Assembly (NCBI RefSeq): GCF_030733265.1
Contig: NZ_JASHJI010000010.1
Location: forward strand, 124,001-188,000
From: Roseibium sp. MMSF_3412
GTDB taxonomy: Bacteria; Pseudomonadota; Alphaproteobacteria; Rhizobiales; Stappiaceae
Direction: 5' to 3'
DNA: 64,000 nt
In this document: positions 16,574 to 25,455 of the stretch, piece by piece
Layout: every line of letters starts with the position of its first letter
Numbering within the stretch: position 1 is the stretch's first letter
Program-made: the position numbers and the translations under genes
The notes under the pieces: model-generated
The model's input: the letters and a program-made list of their open reading frames with translations, nothing else
Told to the model about the DNA's origin: nothing
Database searches by the model: none

Positions 16574-17464
16574 ATGACCAAACGCATTCCTTCGCTGAAC
16601 TGGCTGCGGGTGTTCGAGGCCGCTGCCCGTTCGGGCAGTTTCGCAAGGGCCGCCGAAAGCCTTGCCATGTCGCCTCCGGCCGTGAGCCAGCAGATCCGGG
16701 CCCTTGAAGCGCATCTGGGCCGGCCGCTGTTCGAACGCGCGGCCGCAGGCGTCAAACTGACGGAAGCCGGACGAAATCTTTTGTCTGTTGTCGGCGACGC
16801 GCTTGGACGGATGGAAATGGCGGCGGCCGCGCTGGCCGCCCCCGGCGCACCGCCTCTTGTGGTCGGTGTTTCCATGGCGCTCTCCGTGGGTTGGCTCGTG
16901 CCGCGCCTTCACAGGTTCACATCGGCTAATCCGGACGTTTCACTGGAGCTTTATTCCCTTCTCGGACGTCCGGAAACGCCACCTCGAAATGCCACGCTCT
17001 GGATTGCCTTCGGCCCGCCGCCGCCAGGAACAGACGGGGAAACACTTTTTGGCGAACGGCTCCAACCGGTCGCCCATCCCGAGATTGCCGGAAGTATCGG
17101 CACCCTGGACGATGCCCTCGCACACCGGCTGATCGAAGTTGCCGATCACCGGCGCAACTGGGCACAGATCTTTGGCAGCGATGTCCTTCCGGCCAATGCG
17201 CAGGTGACTTATGTCGACACCACGCTGAGCGCACTCGCACTCGCCGGTGCACGCGGCGGCATCGCATTGGCACGCCCGCCGGCAAGTGACGATCTGGTGG
17301 ACCGGTACGGCCTTGTGCCGTGCCTGCCCGGCTTCGATGTGCGCGGGATCGAGGAATATCACATCCTTCACCTGGCCGGTGCGCCGCTGGATTCCCAGGC
17401 GAGGACCTTTCTGTCCTGGATCGGCGCTGAAGCCGCGGAAACAAGACGGAAACACGATCTGTAG
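16574..17464 (+). CDS. LysR-family transcriptional regulator (GcvA-like)
   Basis: The N-terminal winged HTH is KRIPSLNWLRVFEAAARSGSFARAAESLAMSPPAVSQQIRALEAHLGRPLFERAAAGVKLTEAGR, the GcvA-subgroup signature. A substrate-binding domain follows, ending in HLAGAPLDSQARTFLSWIGAEA. The start is ATG 16574; the frame also opens at TTG 16568 inside the palindrome flank. The gene sits between the PhyH/HD/PanB-like operon and the Rieske/sulfatase operon. The adjacent palindrome and the repeated GGATAAG half-site make it the likely regulator of both. Confidence 0.9.
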   Translation: MTKRIPSLNWLRVFEAAARSGSFARAAESLAMSPPAVSQQIRALEAHLGRPLFERAAAGVKLTEAGRNLLSVVGDALGRMEMAAAALAAPGAPPLVVGVSMALSVGWLVPRLHRFTSANPDVSLELYSLLGRPETPPRNATLWIAFGPPPPGTDGETLFGERLQPVAHPEIAGSIGTLDDALAHRLIEVADHRRNWAQIFGSDVLPANAQVTYVDTTLSALALAGARGGIALARPPASDDLVDRYGLVPCLPGFDVRGIEEYHILHLAGAPLDSQARTFLSWIGAEAAETRRKHDL

Positions 17465-17600
17465 AACCGCCCCGGCGCGGACCATACCCATCGGGCGTCG
17501 CAGCCGACTGGCGAAAAAGGATAAGTTTACGGCTAGAAATATCTATTGCCGACTGTCCGTTGAAGGCAAGCTTGAAGCAAGAGTACGGGAGGGAAACGGC

Positions 17601-18722
17601 GTGTCCGACACAACAGCAATCGCATACGGCTATGACCGCGATCCGTCGCGCTCCAGCTCGCTGCAAGCAGCAGCTTATGTGGAACCGGACTGGTACAGAT
17701 CCGACTTGAACGCGATCATTGCCCGGACATGGCAATGGGTGTGCCATGTCGAGAAGACGCGCGAACCGGGATCTTATGTAACCGTCGACATCGCGGGCCA
17801 TCCGATCGCGGTGGTGCGCGCAAAGGATGGCGTTTTGCGCGCCTTTTATAATGTCTGCAAACACCGGGCCCACGAACTCCTGTCCGGCGAAGGCACCACC
17901 ACGCGCATCATGTGTCCCTACCACGCATGGGTTTACCGCCTGGACGGTCAGCTCGCCCGGGCGCCGCACACGGAGTCGCTTCAGGACTTCAACACCTCGG
18001 ACATCTGCCTTGATGAAGTCCGGGTCGAGGAATTCTGCGGCTTCGTCTTTGTTAACCTGGACCGTCAGGCGGCATCCCTTTCAGAACAGTCCGGCGATCT
18101 GGAAACCGAGATCAGGCACTGGGCGCCCGATATCGATCAACTGACCTTTGGCCATCGCCTCACCTACGACATCAAGTCGAACTGGAAGAACGTCGTCGAC
18201 AATTTCCTGGAGTGTTACCACTGCCCGACGGCGCACAAGGATTTCTGCGATCTGGTCGATATGGACACCTACAAGGTGACGACACACGGCATCTATTCCA
18301 GCCACATGGCGGACGCGGGAAATGCCGCAAACAGCGCCTATGATGTTTCCAATGCCAGCGTCAGAACCCACGCCGTCTGGTGGCTCTGGCCGACCACATG
18401 CCTGATGCGATATCCGGGCAGGTCCAGCATGATCGTGCTCAACATAATCCCCATCGGGCCGGACCGCACGCTGGAAACCTATGACTTCTTCCTGGAAACG
18501 CCCGAGCCGAATGACATGGAACGTGACGCGATCCGCTATCTCGATGAAGTTCTGCAGGTGGAAGACATCGCGCTTGTCGAAAGTGTCCAGCGCGGCATGA
18601 ACACACCGGCCTTCACGCAGGGCCGCATCGTTCACGATCCGGACGGGTCGGGCAAATCGGAACACGCGGTCCACCATTTCCACGGCCTTGTGCTGGACGC
18701 TTATGCAAGGGGCGCCGCGTGA
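17601..18722 (+). CDS. Rieske non-heme iron oxygenase, alpha subunit (GbcA/choline-monooxygenase type)
   Basis: The GTG start at 17601 is supported by GGGAGG seven bases upstream. The Rieske [2Fe-2S] ligands are C86-x-H88 (NVCKHRAHE) and C105-x2-H108 (MCPYHAW). The mononuclear iron motif is VVDNFLECYHCPTAH with H207 and H212. This layout, with the ECYHCP segment, is close to glycine-betaine monooxygenase GbcA and related quaternary-ammonium oxygenases that cut or hydroxylate N-methyl compounds. No reductase gene (GbcB type) is adjacent, so electrons must come from an unlinked reductase. Its stop overlaps the sulfatase start by 4 bp. Confidence 0.88.
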   Translation: MSDTTAIAYGYDRDPSRSSSLQAAAYVEPDWYRSDLNAIIARTWQWVCHVEKTREPGSYVTVDIAGHPIAVVRAKDGVLRAFYNVCKHRAHELLSGEGTTTRIMCPYHAWVYRLDGQLARAPHTESLQDFNTSDICLDEVRVEEFCGFVFVNLDRQAASLSEQSGDLETEIRHWAPDIDQLTFGHRLTYDIKSNWKNVVDNFLECYHCPTAHKDFCDLVDMDTYKVTTHGIYSSHMADAGNAANSAYDVSNASVRTHAVWWLWPTTCLMRYPGRSSMIVLNIIPIGPDRTLETYDFFLETPEPNDMERDAIRYLDEVLQVEDIALVESVQRGMNTPAFTQGRIVHDPDGSGKSEHAVHHFHGLVLDAYARGAA

Positions 18723-20254
18723 CGCCGCCCAACATCGTCGTGGTAATGGCGGACCAGCTGGCGCCGCACTTTACCGGCGCCTACGGGCATCGGCTGGCAA
18801 AAACGCCGCATCTTGATGCACTCGCCGCGCGCGGCATGCGCTTTGACGCGGCCTATTGCAATTCACCGCTTTGCGCACCCTCGCGCTTTGCCTTCATGTC
18901 CGGCCAGCTCATCAGCCGTATCGCCGCCTATGACAACGCTTCGGAGTTCAAGGCCTCCATCCCGACCTTCGCGCACTATCTGAAGGCACTCGGCTACCGG
19001 ACCTGCCTGTCCGGCAAGATGCATTTTGTCGGACCGGACCAGATGCATGGTTTTCAGGACCGTGTAACCACCGACATCTACCCGTCCGATTTTGCCTGGA
19101 CGCCCGACTGGGAAGCCGCGGATGAGCGGATCGACAAGTGGTATCACAACATGCAGACCGTCAAGGAAAGCGGTGTTGCAAAGGCCACCTTCCAGATCGA
19201 CTATGACGACGAGGTCGGTTTTGCGGCCCGCCGCTGGCTGTTCGACCGCGCGCGCGACAGGTCAGCGGGCGCAAACGCGCCTTTCGCGCTGGTGGCGAGC
19301 TTCATACATCCCCACGATCCCTATGTCGCCCGTCCGGAATGGTGGAACCTCTACGAGGATACGGATATTCCGCTTCCCGCCGATATCCCGCCCCTGGAAG
19401 ATCAGGATCCTTTCTCACGCAGGCTCATGGACGGGATCGAAGCGTCTTATGTTCCCTTGAGTGACGAGGACGTCCGCAGGGCGCGCCACGCCTATTTTGC
19501 AAATGTGAGCTACTTCGACAGCAAGATCGGTGAGATCGTCAGCACCCTCGAAGAGATCGACGAACTGGACAACACGGTGGTGATCGTGACGGCGGATCAC
19601 GGCGACATGCTCGGCGAGCGCGGTCTCTGGTACAAGATGAATTTCTTTGAGCATTCCGCCCGGGTACCCCTGGTCATGGCCGGACCCGGCATTGCCAGAG
19701 GCCATGCCTCAAACGCGTGTTCGCTCGTCGACCTGCTGCCGACCTTCCTGGAGATTGCGGGCGGCCGGGAGGACATGCTGGGAGAACCGATCGATGGCCG
19801 CAGCCTGTTGCCTCTTGCGCGGGGTGAACACGATCCCGTCGACGAGGCGATCGGCGAATACTGCGCCGAAATGACGGCCCACCCGGTGCTCATGATCCGG
19901 CGCGGTTCCATGAAATACATTCACTGCGACAGCGATCCGCCGCAGCTCTACGATCTGGAACGTGACCCCGGCGAAAGAACAAACCTGGCAAGCGAACCGC
20001 AATTTCGCGACATCGCTGCCCGTTTTGCCGAAGACGTTGCCCGGCGCTGGGACGGAGCGGAGCTGCGCCGCAAGGTCATGGCGACCCAGAAGTCCCGTCG
20101 CGCACTGCACGCCGCCATGGAAGCAGGCGCGGGCGAAACGTGGGACTACAATCCGCCTTCCGACGCCAGTCAGCAATATGTCCGAAACCACATGGACTGG
20201 ACCGTTGCCGCCAATCGCTACCGCTATCCGCCGTTGAAGGAACACGAAGAATGA
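18719..20254 (+). CDS. Choline-sulfatase-type sulfatase
   Basis: This type I sulfatase of 511 residues has the formylglycine signature C52-A-P-S-R in NSPLCAPSRFAFMSG, the metal site MADQL at residues 10-14, and VTADHGDMLGERGLW in the C-terminal metal region. The end (WDYNPPSDASQQYVRNHMDWT) matches the specific C-terminal extension of BetC choline-sulfatases. It would hydrolyse an O-sulfate ester; choline-O-sulfate or a related zwitterion is the best guess. A formylglycine-generating enzyme is needed from elsewhere. The GTG start overlaps the Rieske stop (GTGA) and its own stop overlaps the next SDR (ATGA), so it is deep inside an operon. Confidence 0.85.
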   Translation: MTPPNIVVVMADQLAPHFTGAYGHRLAKTPHLDALAARGMRFDAAYCNSPLCAPSRFAFMSGQLISRIAAYDNASEFKASIPTFAHYLKALGYRTCLSGKMHFVGPDQMHGFQDRVTTDIYPSDFAWTPDWEAADERIDKWYHNMQTVKESGVAKATFQIDYDDEVGFAARRWLFDRARDRSAGANAPFALVASFIHPHDPYVARPEWWNLYEDTDIPLPADIPPLEDQDPFSRRLMDGIEASYVPLSDEDVRRARHAYFANVSYFDSKIGEIVSTLEEIDELDNTVVIVTADHGDMLGERGLWYKMNFFEHSARVPLVMAGPGIARGHASNACSLVDLLPTFLEIAGGREDMLGEPIDGRSLLPLARGEHDPVDEAIGEYCAEMTAHPVLMIRRGSMKYIHCDSDPPQLYDLERDPGERTNLASEPQFRDIAARFAEDVARRWDGAELRRKVMATQKSRRALHAAMEAGAGETWDYNPPSDASQQYVRNHMDWTVAANRYRYPPLKEHEE

Positions 20255-21045
20255 TGCTTGAAGGCAAGAACGCCCTCGTGACGGGCGCAAGGGGCGGTAT
20301 CGGCCGAGCCATCGTCGCCCGTTTCCTGAAGGAAGGGGCAAAGGTCTATGCGGCCGACCTCAGCCCCGAAGGCTCACTGCACACGCCGCAAGACGACGGC
20401 AGCCGGTTTCTCAAACTGGATGTCACCAGCGAACCCGACGCAGTTGCTGCCATGAAGCAAATCGGAGACGAGGACGGCAAGCTCGATATCCTTGTGAACG
20501 CCGCCGGTATCGAGATCGAAAAGACGATTGAAGAGACGTCGCTTGAGGAGTGGAACCGGTCCTTTGCGGTCAACGTGACCGGCACCTTCCTGACATCGAA
20601 ATATGCGCTTCCGCTTCTGCGCCAGGCAGCGCAATCGGGATCGAGCGCCAGCTTGATCAATTTCGGCTCATATGACGGCTTCATCGCCGACCCCGGCCTT
20701 GCCGCCTATTGCGCCACCAAGGGCGCCGTCCATGCGCTCACCCGCGCGATGGCCTGCGATCACGGGCCGGAAGGCATCCGCGTCAACGCGATCTGCCCCG
20801 GCTACATCGACACGCCCATGCTGCAGAGCTTCTTCAACGGAGACGGCTCGGGCGGCGATGGCGGCAACATCGAGACCTTGCAGCAGGCCGTCCGGGACGT
20901 ACACCCGATGCGCACCTACGGAACGCCTGCGGACATCGCCAACCTGGTCAACTGGCTGGCCTCGGACGAGGCGCGGTATGCCTCCGGGCAGCTCTGGGTT
21001 CTCGATGGCGGTCTGTCCGCCCAAGTTCAGCAGATGAGGCTCTGA
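20251..21045 (+). CDS. SDR-family oxidoreductase (first of operon pair)
   Basis: The start is ATG 20251, overlapping the sulfatase stop by 4 bp; a second ATG follows directly. The 264-residue classical SDR has TGARGGIG at residues 10-17, NAAG (LVNAAGIEIEK), Ser in NFGSYDG, and YCATK (AAYCATKGAVHALTRAMA). The C-terminal ASDEARYASGQLWVLDGGLS is typical of FabG-like SDRs. It may oxidise a hydroxyl of the desulfated substrate or reduce a keto intermediate. A second SDR of related type lies three genes downstream. Confidence 0.87.
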   Translation: MMLEGKNALVTGARGGIGRAIVARFLKEGAKVYAADLSPEGSLHTPQDDGSRFLKLDVTSEPDAVAAMKQIGDEDGKLDILVNAAGIEIEKTIEETSLEEWNRSFAVNVTGTFLTSKYALPLLRQAAQSGSSASLINFGSYDGFIADPGLAAYCATKGAVHALTRAMACDHGPEGIRVNAICPGYIDTPMLQSFFNGDGSGGDGGNIETLQQAVRDVHPMRTYGTPADIANLVNWLASDEARYASGQLWVLDGGLSAQVQQMRL

Positions 21046-21977
21046 TGCCCAGATCCGTTATCATTACCTGTGCACCGACAGGCGGCATTCATACCCCGTC
21101 CATGTCGCCTCACCTGCCTGTCACACCGGCAGAAATCGCAACCGCGAGCATCGAGGCGGCCGAGGCCGGCGCCTCCATCATCCACCTGCATGCACGCGAT
21201 CCCGAGACCGGCAAGCCCGATCCAAGACCGGAAACGTTCAACCAGTTTCTTCCGGTGATCAAACAGTCGACCGACGCGGTCATCAATGTCTCGACCGGCG
21301 GCGGTCTTGGCATGACGATGGATGAACGTCTTCTGGCGGCAACGACGGCCAGCCCGGAGATGGCGTCCCTCAACATGGGATCGATGAATTTCGGCATTTT
21401 CCCGATGCTGCAGAAATACACCGAGTTCCAGCATGACTGGGAACGCCCGTTTCTGGAAATGACCGAGGACTTCATTTTCCCCAACACGTTCCGCACGATC
21501 CGCTACGCGATCGAGAAGCTGGGTGGTGACCACGGAACCAAGTTCGAGTTCGAGTGCTATGACCTCGGCCACCTCTACAACGTCAAATGGTTTGTCGATC
21601 AGGGACTGATCAGGCCGCCATTCTTCATTCAGCTGGTCTTCGGCATCCTCGGGGGAATGGGTGCCGATGCGGACAACCTGTTGCATCTGCACAAGAAAGC
21701 GGACGAACTCTTCGGACCGGAAAACTATGAATGGTCGGTGCTTGCCGCCGGGCGGCACCAGATGCCCTTCGCCACGCAGAGCGCGATGCTCGGCGGAAAT
21801 TTGAGGGTTGGCCTGGAGGACAGCCTCTTCATCGGCAAGGGTGAACTTGCAACCTCCAACGCACAGCAGGTCTCGCGCATTCGCGACATTTTGGAAAATC
21901 TTGGCCTGACCCTTGCGACACCGGCGGAAGCCCGTGAAAGGCTGGCGCTCAAGGGTGGCGACAAGGTCGGCTTTTAG
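21045..21977 (+). CDS. Beta-keto acid cleavage enzyme (BKACE family, CdhC-like)
   Basis: The product is 310 residues, the usual BKACE length. Features include the metal-binding HLHARDPETGKPDPRPE block near residues 46-62, NVSTGGGLGMT, SLNMGSMNFG, and the C-terminal GGNLRVGLEDSLFIGKGELATSNAQQV. BKACEs condense acetyl-CoA with a beta-keto acid and split it into acetoacetate plus a new CoA ester; in carnitine breakdown CdhC does this to 3-dehydrocarnitine. The start overlaps the preceding stop (TGATG). With the carnitine-dehydrogenase-like gene at the operon end it argues for a 3-hydroxy-acid zwitterion as an intermediate. Confidence 0.9.
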   Translation: MPRSVIITCAPTGGIHTPSMSPHLPVTPAEIATASIEAAEAGASIIHLHARDPETGKPDPRPETFNQFLPVIKQSTDAVINVSTGGGLGMTMDERLLAATTASPEMASLNMGSMNFGIFPMLQKYTEFQHDWERPFLEMTEDFIFPNTFRTIRYAIEKLGGDHGTKFEFECYDLGHLYNVKWFVDQGLIRPPFFIQLVFGILGGMGADADNLLHLHKKADELFGPENYEWSVLAAGRHQMPFATQSAMLGGNLRVGLEDSLFIGKGELATSNAQQVSRIRDILENLGLTLATPAEARERLALKGGDKVGF

Positions 21978-21989
21978 GGAGGATCGGAT

Positions 21990-23408
21990 ATGCAGACGCG
22001 CATGTTGATAAATGGCGAGCTGGTTAAAGGAACCGGCGAAGGGCTTCCTGTCCTGAACCCCGCCAGTGAAACGACCATCGACGTTGTGAAGGAAGCGGGC
22101 GAGGACCAGATCGACGCCGCCGTCAACGGCGCCGCCGAGGCCTTCGAGACGTTTTCGGCGACCTCTCCTTCAGAGCGGTCAGCGCTGCTTCTGCAGATCG
22201 CCGACGTGATTGAACAGAACAGCCAGGAGTTGGCGGAACTGGAAAGCCTCGACGTCGGCAAGCCCTGGCCGTCCGCTCATGACGACGAGATGCCTCTGAC
22301 AATCGACGTCTTCCGGTTTTTTGCAGGCGCGGCCCGGACAATGACAGGCTCGGCGGCGGGCGAATACATCGCCGGGCACACCTCCATGATCCGGCGCGAT
22401 CCGGTCGGCCCGGTTGCCGCGATTGCCCCCTGGAACTATCCGCTGATGATGGCCAGCTGGAAGCTGGCAGCCCCGATCGCCGCCGGCTGTTCCGTGGTTC
22501 TGAAGCCGTCCGAACTCACACCGCTATCAACCCTGAAGCTCGGCGAATTGCTGCAGGACGTGGTCCCAAAAGGCGTCGTGAACATCGTGCACGGGCGCGG
22601 ACCGACCGTCGGCAGCACGCTGATGAACAGCCCCCGGATGGAAGCAATCAGCGTCACCGGATCTCCGGCAACGGGCATGGCCGCCATGCGGGCGGCCTCC
22701 AGTCAGATACGGCACGTCCACCTGGAACTCGGCGGCAAGGCCCCGGTGATCGTTTTCGACGACGCGGATCTGGACGCGGTCGCCGAGACGATCCGCTATG
22801 GCAGTTATTTCAACGCCGGTCAGGACTGTGCCCAGCCCTGCCGCGTATTGGTCGCCGACAAGGCTTATGACCGCCTTGTCGCCGCCATCGCCGATCAGGT
22901 CGGCCAGATCAGGACCGGTGCACCCAAGGATGAGGGAACCGAGATGGGTCCGCTCGTGTCGGCGGCACAGAGAGACAGGGTCGCCGGTTTCGTTGAACGC
23001 GCCGGATCAAGCGCCGAGATCGTAATGGGTGGCAACGAGGGCAGCGGGCCGGGTTACTTTTTCGACCCGACGGTCGTTGCCAATGTCGACAATGCGTCGG
23101 AAATCGCCTGTGACGAGGTCTTTGGTCCGGTCGTGACGGTGTCGCGGTTTACCGATGCCGAGGCAGCCTTGAAGATCGCCAACGCGGGATCTTATGGTCT
23201 GGCGTCTTCCGTCTGGACCCGCGATGTTGGCCTTGCCATGCGCATGACTTCCAGATTGCGCTACGGCTTCACCTGGGTGAACACCCACGGCATGGCGACG
23301 CCGGAAATGCCCTGGGCCGCGATGAAAGGCTCAGGCACTGGCTGCGACATGTCCGTCTATGCCCTCGACGCCTATACGTCGATCCGCCACGTCATGGTCG
23401 CGCACTGA
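21990..23408 (+). CDS. Aldehyde dehydrogenase (betaine/aminobutyraldehyde type)
   Basis: The 472-residue NAD(P)-dependent ALDH has the catalytic Glu in [12 protein letters not shown] and the catalytic Cys in [14 protein letters not shown]. The GQDC motif is typical of gamma-aminobutyraldehyde, 4-trimethylaminobutyraldehyde and betaine aldehyde dehydrogenases. The [19 protein letters not shown] block completes the family signature. It lies 12 bp after the BKACE gene with an AGGGAGGA ribosome site, and its stop overlaps the next SDR start by one base. It probably oxidises a quaternary-amine aldehyde released by the Rieske oxygenase or an upstream step. Confidence 0.9.
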   Translation: MQTRMLINGELVKGTGEGLPVLNPASETTIDVVKEAGEDQIDAAVNGAAEAFETFSATSPSERSALLLQIADVIEQNSQELAELESLDVGKPWPSAHDDEMPLTIDVFRFFAGAARTMTGSAAGEYIAGHTSMIRRDPVGPVAAIAPWNYPLMMASWKLAAPIAAGCSVVLKPSELTPLSTLKLGELLQDVVPKGVVNIVHGRGPTVGSTLMNSPRMEAISVTGSPATGMAAMRAASSQIRHVHLELGGKAPVIVFDDADLDAVAETIRYGSYFNAGQDCAQPCRVLVADKAYDRLVAAIADQVGQIRTGAPKDEGTEMGPLVSAAQRDRVAGFVERAGSSAEIVMGGNEGSGPGYFFDPTVVANVDNASEIACDEVFGPVVTVSRFTDAEAALKIANAGSYGLASSVWTRDVGLAMRMTSRLRYGFTWVNTHGMATPEMPWAAMKGSGTGCDMSVYALDAYTSIRHVMVAH

Positions 23409-24142
23409 TGCGTCTGGCCGGAAAGAAAGCCCTTGTCACAGGTGGCCGGCAGGGCATCGGCAAGGGCATTGTCGACGCCTTTCTTGAAGAAGGCGCACAT
23501 GTCACCGCCTGCGGCCGGGGTGAAAAGCCCGCCGGATATCCGGCCGATTGGCTGACACTGGATGTTGCAGACCCGGATGCCGTCGCAGCCGCGGCAACTT
23601 CGCTGAGCGCACTCGACATTCTGGTCAACAATGCCGGTGTTCAGGTTGAAAAGACCGTTGTCGACAGCACGGATGCGGACTGGGACCACGTGATGAACAC
23701 CAACGCACGCGGTGTGTTCAACACCTGCCGCGCCTTCATTCCCCTCATGCGTGATGGTGGATCGGTCATCAATATCGGTTCGATATCGGGCAATGTCGCC
23801 GACCCGTCGATGGCGCTCTACAACGCGTCCAAGGCCTTCGTCCATGGGCTGACGCGCTCCATCGCGGTCGATCACGGCCCGAAGATCCGCTGCAACGCGA
23901 TCTGCCCGGGCTGGATCGAGACAGGAATGCTCGACGCAGGCTTCGACCTCGCAGGCGATCCGGCAGGAGCGAAGACGGATGCACTTCAGCGGCACCCAGT
24001 GCGGCGTTTTGGCCAGCCCCGCGACATTGCCGCCATGGCGGTCTGGCTCGCCTCGAACGAGGCCGGCTTCGCCACGGGTCAACTTTTCACCCTTGACGGT
24101 GGCATGACCGCCGCCTCGCCGCTCAATCCGGGACTGTTCTGA
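23408..24142 (+). CDS. SDR-family oxidoreductase (second of operon pair)
   Basis: This 244-residue FabG-like SDR has TGGRQGIGKG at residues 10-19, NNAG (LVNNAGVQVEK), Ser in NIGSISGNVAD, and YNASK in ALYNASKAFVHGLTRSIA. The C-terminal ASNEAGFATGQLFTLDGGMT closes the family pattern. It shares unusual phrases with the first operon SDR (VEKT after NNAG, Ala-Asp-Pro after the Ser loop, HxLTRx(M/I)A, CDHG/VDHGP), so the two may be duplicates with different substrates or stereochemistry. One-base overlaps link it to both neighbours. Confidence 0.87.
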   Translation: MRLAGKKALVTGGRQGIGKGIVDAFLEEGAHVTACGRGEKPAGYPADWLTLDVADPDAVAAAATSLSALDILVNNAGVQVEKTVVDSTDADWDHVMNTNARGVFNTCRAFIPLMRDGGSVINIGSISGNVADPSMALYNASKAFVHGLTRSIAVDHGPKIRCNAICPGWIETGMLDAGFDLAGDPAGAKTDALQRHPVRRFGQPRDIAAMAVWLASNEAGFATGQLFTLDGGMTAASPLNPGLF

Positions 24143-25086
24143 TGAGCCAGATTTCAAAAATTTCGGTCCTGGGTGGCGGTGTCATCGGCGCGAGCTGGAC
24201 CGCCTTGTTCCTCGCCTCCGGACGCGATGTCACCGTCTATGACACGGCTCCGGATGCAGAGAGCAAGGTGAAAAGCTACATCGAAACCGCATGGCCGTCG
24301 CTCGAGGCGCTCGGCCTCGCGGGAAGCACAGCGCCGGGAGAGGTTTCGTTTGCAAAAACCGCTGCGGACGCGTCAGCAGACGCGGACTTCGTTCAGGAGA
24401 ATGTTCCCGAACGGTTGCCGATCAAACATGCGATCTACAGCGAAATCGAACCGGTGCTGTCAAAAACCGCGATTGTGTCGAGTTCCACATCCGGCCTGAC
24501 ACTGGAAGCCTTGCAGGAAGGATGGCAGAACCCGGCGAACTTCGTTCTCGGTCACCCGTTCAATCCGCCGCATCTCATCCCGCTTGTCGAATTGACGGCC
24601 AACGAGAAGACCGACCCTGCGGCACTGGATGCGACGGAGGCCTTCTACGAGACAATCGGCAAGGTCACGATCCGCATCAGGAAAGGCATGCCGGGTCATG
24701 TCGCCAATCGCCTGCAGGCCGCCGTCTGGCGCGAGGCTGTTTTCATGGCGGTCGAAGGCGTTGCCAGCGTGGAGGATATCGACAAGGCGATGTGGGCTGG
24801 ACCGGGTCTGCGATGGGCCGCGATGGGACCGACAACGCTGTTTCATCTCGGGGCAGGCGATGGCGGCCTTCAGGCCTTCTGCGATCATTTCAGAGACACC
24901 TTCAACGGCTGGTGGGATGGCCTCGGCGACCCGCGCCTGGACGATACCGTGATCGAAAAGCTGGTTGCCGGCATGAACGAGCAGGCGCGTGGACGAAGCC
25001 CGCAGGAGCTGTCCGAGGAGCGGGACAGGATGCTGGTCGCACTGCAGGCCGCGACCCGGGCCCTTCGGAAGCAGTCCGCGGATTAA
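24142..25086 (+). CDS. 3-hydroxyacyl-CoA dehydrogenase-family protein, carnitine 3-dehydrogenase-like
   Basis: The 314-residue product begins with the Rossmann motif VLGGGVIGASWTALF. It carries SSTSGL, VLGHPFNPPHLIPLVEL, the GMPGHVANRLQAAVWREA helix and a C-terminal LRWAAMGPTTLFHL. This resembles L-carnitine 3-dehydrogenase (CdhA/LcdH) more than fatty-acid FadB-type enzymes, including the VPERLPIKHAIYSEIEP segment. It would oxidise a 3-hydroxyl to the beta-keto acid used by the BKACE enzyme two to three genes earlier. It is the last gene of the operon. The exact substrate is uncertain because no thioesterase (CdhB) is present. Confidence 0.82.
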   Translation: MSQISKISVLGGGVIGASWTALFLASGRDVTVYDTAPDAESKVKSYIETAWPSLEALGLAGSTAPGEVSFAKTAADASADADFVQENVPERLPIKHAIYSEIEPVLSKTAIVSSSTSGLTLEALQEGWQNPANFVLGHPFNPPHLIPLVELTANEKTDPAALDATEAFYETIGKVTIRIRKGMPGHVANRLQAAVWREAVFMAVEGVASVEDIDKAMWAGPGLRWAAMGPTTLFHLGAGDGGLQAFCDHFRDTFNGWWDGLGDPRLDDTVIEKLVAGMNEQARGRSPQELSEERDRMLVALQAATRALRKQSAD

Positions 25087-25152
25087 GGATTGCCGGGACG
25101 TTGTCCGCCCGTTTCTCGCGCTGCGCCGCGATCAGGCGGTAATGCCATCAAA

Positions 25153-25455
25153 CTAAATGAATTGCGGATAGGCAGCCGCCACGATGATCCCGGCAACCAT
25201 CGCCCAGATCACACTCCGCGAACCTGCGGCAACGACAATCGCGCTGCCGGTTGCAACAATTGTCTTCAAGTCCGCGGCAACAAGTGACGACGCAACCAGG
25301 GCGGCGATGACGGAAACCGACATTCCCTGAAGAAACTTCTCGACGCGCGGTGTTGGCGTCACCCAGGCCATGAGTACGGCGCCGGACAGCCGCGTCCCCA
25401 GCGCAACCAGTCCAAGAAGCGCGACGGCCAGGATGTAGGACCAATCACTCAGCAT
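25153..25455 (-). CDS. azlD: AzlD-family branched-chain amino-acid exporter subunit
   Basis: This is a small 100-residue membrane protein with four hydrophobic helices (YILAVALLGLVALGTRL, MSVSVIAALVASSLVAADL, IVATGSAIVVAAGS, VIWAMVAGIIVAAAY). Length and position fit AzlD, the small partner of AzlC. The start ATG at 25455 overlaps the end of azlC by 11 bp, so translation is coupled. Together they are expected to export branched-chain or similar amino acids. They are convergent with the carnitine-like operon. Confidence 0.85.
   Translation of the reverse strand: MLSDWSYILAVALLGLVALGTRLSGAVLMAWVTPTPRVEKFLQGMSVSVIAALVASSLVAADLKTIVATGSAIVVAAGSRSVIWAMVAGIIVAAAYPQFI

Noticed and set aside
18719-20254. 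Arylsulfatase or phosphonate hydrolase reading of the sulfatase
   Set aside because: The CAPSR site and the DASQQYVRNHMD C-terminal tail match choline-sulfatase more closely than arylsulfatases or phosphonate monoester hydrolases.
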